Positions 46,885 to 53,686 of a DNA stretch of 64,000 nucleotides are shown here, piece after piece (position 1 is the stretch's first letter; each line of letters begins with the position of its first letter). Position numbers and translations under genes: made by a program. The DNA is from a virus: the IMG/VR virus record IMGVR_UViG_3300009702_000017, positions 1-64,000 of that record; one strand, 5' to 3'. Below the pieces are notes generated by a model. It was not told where the DNA came from. It did not search any database and saw only the letters and a list, made by a program, of their open reading frames with translations.

Positions 46885-48115
46885 TCGGTGGCTTATCCAG
46901 AGGCTCAAATGGAATGACTCCTTCTCTGCCAGGAACAGCAGAATGAGCATATAGCGCATGGGGCGCTCTAATCGATCCGACTCGTGCTTCTGGGTCACCA
47001 CCTAGCGCCGCTACAGCCGATTTCTTCTGAACCTTCGCGCCACTGTTCAGGGCAAAGTCGGCTTGCTGGGGGGTCTCGCCAAGGCCAGCCGAGATAGATA
47101 GCTTGTGCGTACCGCCAACAGCAGGAACCCCTTCAAGCTCTGTGCACAAATGACAGAGGAACCGACTAGCGTGCTCATACTGGGGAAAGTGAGCACTGAA
47201 CTCGTCTCCACCAAACCGATGAAGCTTCCCCTGTGGATCCTGACCTTCATAGGTTCTCGTCATGGCTCGCTGCATGGCGTCTCCCATCGTACGAATAGCA
47301 TTGTCGCCCTGCTCATGTCCAAGCTCATCGTTGATGCTCTTGAAGTCATTGGCATCCATCATCACATGAACACCCTGCCGTGCAGGCTGTGTTTCCAAAA
47401 AGTCGCGATAAGCTCTCTTGTTGCCAATCCCCGGAACCATCTCGTCTTCAAACAGTTCCTTGCGAATGGTGTCATAGTCTTCTGGATCAAGATGCCCTGC
47501 ATCAACAAGCGAGCGAAGCTTATCCATCGAGCCGGTAACTGGAGACTCGGCCTTGATCAACTCGTAGAATGCGTTCTTAGTCTTCTTCACGGACTTCTCC
47601 AAAGTCTTTGTGTAACGCAGAGTAGCAAGTCCCTGCTCTACATTCTGTACGATTCGCTCGATTTCCTGCAATGCAAGCGGAGCACCATCCAAATGCGCAG
47701 TTCCTTCGATATACTCAAGCAAACGCGGACGTTCCATTCCTACCCTCTGATACAGGAATGAGTTCGGTCTGTCTGCAATGGCTTGTGCTGGCTCATCTGG
47801 TTTCACGTCCAGAGAACCGTTATCGTCGCCACCATCTTCTGCCTCAAATGGCTTCAATAGCTCTGGATACAACCCTTTCCTGACATCTCCCTTCGAGACG
47901 ATTTGGAAGTAGGGGTGCTTCTTCATGCGCTGCAAGAAATCTAATGTTCCCTGATGACACACCCCTTCTGGCAAGTCGCTCAAATGCTCGAAGTAATCCG
48001 ATAGCACATGTAAACCATCGTCTAGAATGGCAAACTTCCCTGAGTGCTGTCGATGTACACCACTAGAATGAGGACGAATGACGTACACGTTGTAGATGTG
48101 ATCGTAGTCTAGCAT
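46817..48115 (-). CDS. GGDEF diguanylate-cyclase domain protein in the capsid operon
   Basis: 432 residues. Residues 225-385 are a complete GGDEF domain: VHVMMDANDFKSINDELGHE with the metal-binding Asp and substrate Asn, LHRFGGDEFSAHFP with an intact GGDEF near 301, and HKLSISAGLGETP. No RxxD inhibition site is visible five residues before GGDEF. It should make c-di-GMP (or a related dinucleotide) if folded. The N-terminus is unlike known sensor domains. The gene lies between the scaffold side and the protease-kinase gene, suggesting a packaged enzyme. Its stop region overlaps the zinc gene. Confidence 0.8.
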   Translation of the reverse strand: MLDYDHIYNVYVIRPHSSGVHRQHSGKFAILDDGLHVLSDYFEHLSDLPEGVCHQGTLDFLQRMKKHPYFQIVSKGDVRKGLYPELLKPFEAEDGGDDNGSLDVKPDEPAQAIADRPNSFLYQRVGMERPRLLEYIEGTAHLDGAPLALQEIERIVQNVEQGLATLRYTKTLEKSVKKTKNAFYELIKAESPVTGSMDKLRSLVDAGHLDPEDYDTIRKELFEDEMVPGIGNKRAYRDFLETQPARQGVHVMMDANDFKSINDELGHEQGDNAIRTMGDAMQRAMTRTYEGQDPQGKLHRFGGDEFSAHFPQYEHASRFLCHLCTELEGVPAVGGTHKLSISAGLGETPQQADFALNSGAKVQKKSAVAALGGDPEARVGSIRAPHALYAHSAVPGREGVIPFEPLDKPPIRPPESPKPVQTGQNPFSTVNA

Positions 48116-48127
48116 TATTCCTTACCC

Positions 48128-50731
48128 TTATACCGACCCGGGTGGTTGCCAAGCATCTGGGTTTCGAGTTATCTGGTTAAACGAAGCCTTTGGATTCTGC
48201 TCATGACGAAGTTGCATCCTCTGAAGCCTCTGCCCAGCAAGAGTTCCCGCTCTTTCAAGCCGATACTTGTCCGCCAACCTCCTTACCTCGTTGGGGTCAA
48301 GGCCCCTTAGCCAATCAGCAGCGTTTTTATGGAGCGGTTTTGTCAGATCCAAATCGTCATTGTAATCTAGATACTCCATATCCCTGCGCCGCTCATTAGC
48401 CATTGTATTTCCATGATCAATTAGATACATGTTATCGCGATTTGGCCCACCGAAGAGAAAATTCCCCCTATGTCTATCTTCATTATTAAGAACAGTATCA
48501 AAAAGACCAAACCTGTGAAGCGTACCATTGTCCTTCATCCGCTGCAAAATGTCTCGGGTTGTACTTGTCTTAGTATATCCGGATTCCGCATTCTCCACAC
48601 CCTCTTGTACAGACATCTCTCGCTCTCTATTCCTTGGATCGAGTATGTGCGCAGTCACAGGAACATGATCCCCAAGGCCAAAACTCTTAGCTAACTCATA
48701 CGCAAAAGCCTCTTTTCTTGACATAGGATCACCATGTAGGCTAGACTTGACAAGGACAGGCTTCCCATGGGCACCAAGACGCCAATGTGTGCTATACGCA
48801 CCGGAGTCCGCCAAACGAATCAAAGGCGCCTCCGATAAATCAAGCCCATGAATCAAGGCGCGCTGTTCTTCGCTCTGCGGTGTAATGATATGCTTGTCGG
48901 CGTCCACTACAGTTGGAGCGCCATATTTCATTGGCAACCGATGGAGGGTATAGGACGAACCCTCTCCCAAACTCATACGTTTCGGTTCGCCACCTTCTTC
49001 GCCAATCTTGTGGCCGTAGGCTAACCCTAGTTGTCCCTTGACGCCGCTTCCTGTGAATTCGTAAACCTTGTACCCATTGCCATCATTACCAGTTGCGTAT
49101 CCCGGCTTTATGGTTTGCCCTTTCCATTCCACAGGTTCCATCTCTGGAATCTCAACCGAATTCTCCGACATGGCCTTGGCAAGCCTAGCAGCCTCAATAG
49201 CAATTCTGTGCTTTCGTAGATCCCTTTCAAGCTGTGTCCTAGGCTCAGACTTCTCTGTTGGCTCTTCTAGATCCTGTTGCTGAACGCCCAAGATTCCATG
49301 AATGGCTTGACGTATCCTCTGATGCCTATACAAATCGTCTTCATTGTCAATATGTGGCTCGAAAAATACCTCAGGAACAAAGCTGCTTGAAATAGAATTA
49401 GGCCCATCTTCATTAGACCACACTCTGGCGGCCTTGGTAGGCTTTAGGACAAAGCCACCTCGTTCCAATGCACGCAATACGTTCGGACGGAAGTATTGCT
49501 TTAGATGTTCTGGCTTACGAAACCCAAACAATATAGGATTGGGGTGTTGTCCCGAAAACCCGTGATGAAACATATGGTAATCGGAAGGATCAAAGGTTTT
49601 TTCGGGCCCAGGTTGATCGGTGATCCTAAGATCTGCCCTTTCAACCGGATCGTCGGAATCACTGTATCGTCGAATAGCCTCGAACCCAGCACCTTGGAAT
49701 GGCCCTTCTCCATCATCGTTCTCAAACCGATATACTGTCATCGGATTCTTGGGATCATTGTGGATGAGCGCCATCTTGGCTAGCTTCACCTCGGCCTTCT
49801 TCAGTCCAAATACCGAAACAAGCTTGGCGAACTTCTCTAACGTCGCGTCCTTGTCCTCTGACTCTGCCAATACACCACCGAGACGATTGGCCAGGAACTT
49901 CTTCAGATCGCCCTTATTGGGATCGTAGTCACGCGCCGCCGCCTTCGCTTGACTAAGTAGCCACAACTTCTTGAGACGAGCAGACCGATCCTCACGCTGA
50001 AGAGCAGCACCTCCTACCAACCCACCGGGAGCAGCACTAGGGACACTGGCAGCAAGTGCCTTACCAAGCTTTCCCTCTGTCACAACAGGATTCGAGTACA
50101 TCGTTACTTGTCCGGCGAGATGACGGTAGTTGGGGTGTTGTAGCTCGCTCTTGTTGATGTTCTCTAGGATGTCCTCCTTCGCCTTCCGAGGCTTGCTGTC
50201 GTCTACCTTGGGATCGTACACCAAGCCACTGATGGCAGTCTTGTTACAAGGCTTGACAGTGATGGCGACTTGACGCATAATGGTACGCTTAAGACGATTT
50301 CCCTTGCGCTCAAGGGTTCCACCCTGGATACTATACCTCACAAGCAACGGCTCGTTGTGCTCAATCTGGTCACGCACGATAGCCGCCAGTGAAACAGCAT
50401 TGAGATGACCGGATCCATCAAACAGACGCACCATCCCATACAGAAACGGGACCTTGATCTCATCCCAGTAGTGCCTCTGCCGATCGGTTTCGCAATCGCC
50501 CTTCTTGAAAATTTTCTTGACGTAGATGATCTTACCTACGAAATCGTTCGAAGAAGCTCCGTTTGCCTCTTCGTCACGATGCTCCCAGTTAGCGAGCGCC
50601 TTTCCTTCCTCGCCATCGCTGATATCTACGCCCTTAATCTCCAGGATTTCACCAGACGAATCAATGGCCTCTGTACCAAAGGCACCATCAATAACCATCC
50701 CCTTGGACCTACTGGTGTCTGGCAGCTGCAT
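48128..50731 (-). CDS. Virion polyprotein: prohead-protease-like and kinase-like domains
   Basis: 867 residues from ATG 50731, directly after a motif B element. Residues 1-165 resemble phage head-maturation proteases (VDISDGEEGKALANWEHRDE, then LLVRYSIQGGTLERKGNRLK) and the gene is close to scaffold and capsid. After NINKSELQ comes a helical part. Around 330 a YRFENDDGEGPF domain of unknown type follows, then TEKSEPRTQ. Residues 600-867 are kinase-like: VLVKSSLHG (ATP Lys), NNEDRHRGNFLF near 757 and YLIDHGNTM near 769. The open frame extends to 50815 without support. Confidence 0.65.
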   Translation of the reverse strand: MQLPDTSRSKGMVIDGAFGTEAIDSSGEILEIKGVDISDGEEGKALANWEHRDEEANGASSNDFVGKIIYVKKIFKKGDCETDRQRHYWDEIKVPFLYGMVRLFDGSGHLNAVSLAAIVRDQIEHNEPLLVRYSIQGGTLERKGNRLKRTIMRQVAITVKPCNKTAISGLVYDPKVDDSKPRKAKEDILENINKSELQHPNYRHLAGQVTMYSNPVVTEGKLGKALAASVPSAAPGGLVGGAALQREDRSARLKKLWLLSQAKAAARDYDPNKGDLKKFLANRLGGVLAESEDKDATLEKFAKLVSVFGLKKAEVKLAKMALIHNDPKNPMTVYRFENDDGEGPFQGAGFEAIRRYSDSDDPVERADLRITDQPGPEKTFDPSDYHMFHHGFSGQHPNPILFGFRKPEHLKQYFRPNVLRALERGGFVLKPTKAARVWSNEDGPNSISSSFVPEVFFEPHIDNEDDLYRHQRIRQAIHGILGVQQQDLEEPTEKSEPRTQLERDLRKHRIAIEAARLAKAMSENSVEIPEMEPVEWKGQTIKPGYATGNDGNGYKVYEFTGSGVKGQLGLAYGHKIGEEGGEPKRMSLGEGSSYTLHRLPMKYGAPTVVDADKHIITPQSEEQRALIHGLDLSEAPLIRLADSGAYSTHWRLGAHGKPVLVKSSLHGDPMSRKEAFAYELAKSFGLGDHVPVTAHILDPRNREREMSVQEGVENAESGYTKTSTTRDILQRMKDNGTLHRFGLFDTVLNNEDRHRGNFLFGGPNRDNMYLIDHGNTMANERRRDMEYLDYNDDLDLTKPLHKNAADWLRGLDPNEVRRLADKYRLERAGTLAGQRLQRMQLRHEQNPKASFNQITRNPDAWQPPGSV

Positions 50732-50733
50732 AC

Positions 50734-50745
50734 CTAATAGATTGT
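50734..50745 (-). promoter_or_regulatory. Motif B promoter
   Basis: The minus strand reads CACAATCTATTAGG, directly before ATG 50731; the transcript would be nearly leaderless. Confidence 0.5.
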
Positions 50746-50808
50746 GGGGGAGCAAAAAAGGGGGATCCGTCTCTCCGAATGCGCATCGCAGAAATACCAA
50801 AGTAGTGC

Positions 50809-50837
50809 TTGACATCTAGAGCGGCTAGCGGTATAAC
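50809..50837 (+). promoter_or_regulatory. Strong sigma70-like promoter
   Basis: TTGACA (50809-50814) and TATAAC (50832-50837) with a 17-base spacer, 21 bases before the gene at 50858. It is the closest match to consensus in this window. Confidence 0.85.
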
Positions 50838-50857
50838 CATCATCGAAAGGAGATCCC

Positions 50858-51592
50858 ATGCCCCGCCTGAAGAAAGAGGTTGTCCTCGCCCGAGAGAAGT
50901 TCGTTCGAGATTTCTTCAAGAACCACCCTGCCGCCAAAGTTGACGACGCCCAGAAGGCCATCCAGGATAGTACGGGGATGCGTATGGCGCCTCCACGGTT
51001 GAAGGAGCTTTACGGGGAAACGCGCGGCACCGGAACCACTTCGATCACCCCCGCCGCAAGTCCTGTCACGGATGACGCCAAGATCGATAGTGCCTACACT
51101 CCCCCGTCTGATGACGAGGATGACGCCATGTCCTCCATCCCCCTGGCACCCGACGGATACGTTCCCCAGACGCCGATCTCCGATGAGCAGAAGAAGACCA
51201 TGTACTCAGAGCTTTGCGACCGCATGAACGACATGATGGACCACTACAATGCGGATAACATCCCCGATCGCGTCAAGTTCTACGCCAACCGAATTTACGC
51301 CGCACCCGATCTCCAGATCGCCAAGGAGGTGCGACACAAGACTCTCCAGAAGCTCCAGATCCACTTCCTGGCCATGTGGTCCAAGCACCGGATCCTTGGT
51401 CCCGACAGCCTCCAGGGGTGCCTGAAGCGCTCCAAGGAAGCGGACAACCTTGCGAACTTCCTGGAGTCCAAGAACGATCTCCAGGGGGCCCGGCGGGAGC
51501 GCCAGCGGGCAGCAAGGATGCGCGCCAAGGCTACCGAACTTCGGGCACTCCAGGTCGAGGGAGTCTCGGACGAAGCCGCACAAAGCACTTGA
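50858..51592 (+). CDS. HTH-like N-terminal domain protein, early type
   Basis: 244 residues. The first 55 (LKKEVVLAREKFVRDFFKNH, then AIQDSTGMRMAPPRLKELYG) parallel the N-terminus of the protein at 26972, a shared candidate DNA-binding domain. The middle is disordered and acidic. The C-terminus is helical and basic (KTLQKLQIHFLAMWSKHRIL, then ARRERQRAARMRAKATELRA). A perfect ribosome site (GAAAGGAGATCCC) and a strong promoter suggest early high expression. No family is recognised. Confidence 0.65.
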   Translation: MPRLKKEVVLAREKFVRDFFKNHPAAKVDDAQKAIQDSTGMRMAPPRLKELYGETRGTGTTSITPAASPVTDDAKIDSAYTPPSDDEDDAMSSIPLAPDGYVPQTPISDEQKKTMYSELCDRMNDMMDHYNADNIPDRVKFYANRIYAAPDLQIAKEVRHKTLQKLQIHFLAMWSKHRILGPDSLQGCLKRSKEADNLANFLESKNDLQGARRERQRAARMRAKATELRALQVEGVSDEAAQST

Positions 51593-51617
51593 CTTTATCA
51601 TTTCCAGGTAGTATTGT
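51589..51617 (+). promoter_or_regulatory. Sigma70-like promoter
   Basis: TTGACT (51589-51594), 17-base spacer, TATTGT (51612-51617), overlapping the end of the upstream gene and 20 bases before the next ATG. Confidence 0.65.
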
Positions 51618-51637
51618 AGTTGCACAAGGAGAAACAC

Positions 51638-52021
51638 ATGGCGCTCTCAAAGAGGATGAGACTTCCCAAGACCCTGGAATATCTGGACCTGGAGTCCATC
51701 CGCACCGCCCGGGAAGAGGTCGTGGTTCTGGAGGCGAAGTTGACGGAGAAGAAGAAGGCGCTCCGAGAGATGGAGGGGACGGCAATCGCCATCCTGGAGC
51801 ATGGAGGCTACTGCCGGGGACCTCTCACGGCGACCCTGGATACCGTCACTAAGGCTGGCAAGCGTAGCCCCAAATGGAAGGGTCTCTACGCGACACACCT
51901 CCAGACCATTCACGATCTCACCGAAGAGCAGGTGAAGGAACGATTCCAGGGGATCGTGGACAGCATGGAACCGAACGTCACCAAGTCCACCAACCTCGTC
52001 ATTTCAGAAAAGGAGGGGTAA
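51638..52021 (+). CDS. Coiled-coil protein, 127 aa
   Basis: ATG 51638 with AAGGAGAAACAC. It has an N-terminal coiled coil (AREEVVVLEAKLTEKKKALR), then YATHLQTIHDLTEEQVKERF. The layout resembles small phage-encoded regulators, but no family is recognised. An AAGGAGGGG ribosome site at its end serves a 13-residue ORF at 52023. Confidence 0.55.
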   Translation: MALSKRMRLPKTLEYLDLESIRTAREEVVVLEAKLTEKKKALREMEGTAIAILEHGGYCRGPLTATLDTVTKAGKRSPKWKGLYATHLQTIHDLTEEQVKERFQGIVDSMEPNVTKSTNLVISEKEG

Positions 52022-52022
52022 T

Positions 52023-52064
52023 ATGTCATCGACGGTTACAGCAAAGCCAACTACAATGCCGTGA
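52023..52064 (+). CDS. 13-residue ORF with a strong ribosome site
   Basis: AAAAGGAGGGGTAAT precedes an ATG that gives only MSSTVTAKPTTMP. The neighbouring frame is open and natural-looking (YVIDGYSKANYNAVTDTEWR) to a TGA near 52110, but has no start. The strong site therefore probably once served that longer protein, or the tiny peptide couples to the gene at 52075. Confidence 0.3.
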   Translation: MSSTVTAKPTTMP

Positions 52065-52074
52065 CGGACACAGA

Positions 52075-52248
52075 ATGGAGGAATTGGATCGCCTCGTTGA
52101 CGAGAAGCTGATGGAAGCCGAAAACGAGGCCGATCGCGAGCTTTCAAGGCAGATGCGCGACTACGGGTATGAAGAGTGGCCGCCTACCCAATCGGAAGAT
52201 GGGTGGATCCTCCTGAAGGAGAGCCCCTACCAAGGAAGACGCATCTGA
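52075..52248 (+). CDS. Hypothetical acidic protein, 57 aa
   Basis: Reads MEELDRLVDEKLMEAENEAD and a Trp/Pro-rich end (GYEEWPPTQSEDGWILLKES). It has no ribosome site of its own, so translation may depend on the upstream ORFs. No family is recognised. Confidence 0.45.
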   Translation: MEELDRLVDEKLMEAENEADRELSRQMRDYGYEEWPPTQSEDGWILLKESPYQGRRI

Positions 52249-52258
52249 CAAGGGATTT

Positions 52259-52363
52259 GTGACGTGGAGGCGAAGTGCCCTCTGGGATTGTCTGGGAATG
52301 TGGAACAAAATCACAATAGACGCCGACGCCTGGAAGCCCTATAACCCAAACAGCAATCTATAG
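52259..52363 (+). CDS. Small ORF, 34 aa
   Basis: A GTG after CAAGGGATTT opens a 34-residue peptide ending ITIDADAWKPYNPNSNL. It fills the gap between two genes, and its stop lies in the next motif B element. Weak support. Confidence 0.3.
   Translation: MTWRRSALWDCLGMWNKITIDADAWKPYNPNSNL
52354..52363 (+). promoter_or_regulatory. Motif B element
   Basis: CAATCTATAG, a perfect copy, three bases before ATG 52367; no ribosome site lies between, so the message would be leaderless. Confidence 0.55.
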
Positions 52364-52366
52364 ACA

Positions 52367-52639
52367 ATGGAAAATTCAACCTACAAGATCATGGCTTGGC
52401 TCCCGTCAAGCGGAAATGTTGCCCTAGTGGCCCCTAATGGATCGGTCGGATGGGCGGGTCCCTCAACCGAATATCACTTCCAACCGATGTTCCCACAGTT
52501 CATCGAGTCCGCAGTCCAAAAGCACTGGTACGTTCGCCTCAAGACTCCTTTGGAGGTTACTCTAGAGGATCTCCCTAGTGTGGTGGAACATATGGAGCGT
52601 GGATTCGAGGCCAACAGCGGACAAGGCCAAGGCGAATAG
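52367..52639 (+). CDS. Hypothetical protein, 90 aa
   Basis: Reads MENSTYKIMAWLPSSGNVAL and WYVRLKTPLEVTLEDLPSVV. It is preceded by a perfect motif B and has no ribosome site. It is the only early-type region gene with motif B. No family is recognised. Confidence 0.55.
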   Translation: MENSTYKIMAWLPSSGNVALVAPNGSVGWAGPSTEYHFQPMFPQFIESAVQKHWYVRLKTPLEVTLEDLPSVVEHMERGFEANSGQGQGE

Positions 52640-52642
52640 TTC

Positions 52643-52671
52643 TTGACGCCCAGTGTCCAATGTGCTAACTT
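52643..52671 (+). promoter_or_regulatory. Sigma70-like promoter
   Basis: TTGACG (52643-52648), 17-base spacer, TAACTT (52666-52671), followed by AAAGGAGGAAGTA and ATG 52693. Confidence 0.7.
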
Positions 52672-52692
52672 GTGATCACAAAGGAGGAAGTA

Positions 52693-53001
52693 ATGCACGA
52701 GTTCAATATCGATGCCCATCTCGACTATCAGCTGTACCAGCACCTCTCCGCCGAAGAGGAGTCTGATCGTCTCTACGAGGAAGCATGGGGAAACGCCATC
52801 CCATGTCCGGTTCACGGCAAAGACCTTCTGGACGAGCGGCTGAATCCAATCACCTACATGCCGGAAATCTACTGCACTGGTATCAATGGCTGCCCCAACT
52901 GCGGCGGCTCCGGCCCCTGCGACGAGGGTTCCGATAATGTCGCTCTCGATCGCTGCCCCGGCTGCGGGGCGGCGCTGGTGAATGGGCAGGTCAAGGACTG
53001 A
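52693..53001 (+). CDS. Zinc-ribbon protein, 102 aa
   Basis: Helical acidic N-terminus (DAHLDYQLYQHLSAEEESDR), then Cys pairs CPNCGGSGPC and CPGCGAALV that should bind zinc. Strong ribosome site AAAGGAGGAAGTA. The stop overlaps the next start (TGATG). Confidence 0.65.
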   Translation: MHEFNIDAHLDYQLYQHLSAEEESDRLYEEAWGNAIPCPVHGKDLLDERLNPITYMPEIYCTGINGCPNCGGSGPCDEGSDNVALDRCPGCGAALVNGQVKD

Positions 53002-53225
53002 TGTCCCTCACTACCTGCCCCATTTGCCGTACCTCCTACGACCTTGAAGGATTCCGGGCCCTTGAGTTCGTGGAGTACAAGCAAGTCCGGGGCACCTACA
53101 AGCGCATGGAGATTCGACGCTGCAAGTGTCACAAGGGCGTCAGAATCCTCTGGGTGGACAGCTGGTTAGAACCGTGTCCACCACCCTCCATCGACCCTCC
53201 AGTAGCACAAATGAGGCTCCTATGA
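53001..53225 (+). CDS. Small zinc-binding protein, 74 aa
   Basis: CPICRTSYD near the start and CKCHKG near residue 42 make a zinc-ribbon layout; the end is Pro-rich. It is coupled to the gene before and overlaps the start of the gene after. Confidence 0.55.
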   Translation: MSLTTCPICRTSYDLEGFRALEFVEYKQVRGTYKRMEIRRCKCHKGVRILWVDSWLEPCPPPSIDPPVAQMRLL

Positions 53226-53587
53226 CAACAAGAGAAGAATTCCAGCAGGCAATCGAAGAGGAAGATCGGATTCGAAAGTCAATGCACCCGATCGAGCTTC
53301 AGATCGACCAGGAACTCCAAGCCGAAACGATGGAGACATTCAAGGGATTCTTCCCAAAGTCCAAGATTACCGATTGGGTAAAGGCACAGAAGAAGATTCC
53401 CGCCGATGTCCTGGTAGAAATGTTAGGGCGCTACCACGAAAAAGCGCGTACAGCCGGAGATAAGTGGATGGCTGATCGAAAAACGGCGAAGGAGCGCGTT
53501 CACACACTCGCCAAGGATCTTCGCCCCATCCCCGGAAGAGAAAGGTTCAAGTGGAAGTCTCGCTACGAATCCGAGTACCATACTTAG
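53222..53587 (+). CDS. Hypothetical protein, 121 aa (coding continues past amber)
   Basis: ATG 53222 after TGAGGCTCCT. The protein is helical and charged (REEFQQAIEEEDRIRKSMHP, then VLVEMLGRYHEKARTAGDKW). After the TAG at 53585 the same frame runs another 32 natural-looking codons (GFGAHHYAQNTAEMFADVAK, then FYDIPVNDLPTT) to a TAA at 53684. That TAA overlaps the stop of the convergent polyprotein gene, as at the other convergent junctions of this phage. The gene was therefore probably 154 residues, and the amber is either read through or a mutation. Confidence 0.6.
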   Translation: MTTREEFQQAIEEEDRIRKSMHPIELQIDQELQAETMETFKGFFPKSKITDWVKAQKKIPADVLVEMLGRYHEKARTAGDKWMADRKTAKERVHTLAKDLRPIPGRERFKWKSRYESEYHT

Positions 53588-53686
53588 GGCTTCGGGGCAC
53601 ACCACTACGCCCAAAACACAGCGGAGATGTTCGCTGACGTAGCTAAATTCTACGACATCCCGGTTAATGACCTACCTACTACCTAA
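53585..53686 (+). other. Coding-like extension after amber codon
   Basis: TAG followed by 32 open codons with a helical, aromatic-rich sequence and a TAA exactly at the convergent gene boundary. It is the clearest of several amber-interrupted frames in this window. Confidence 0.55.
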
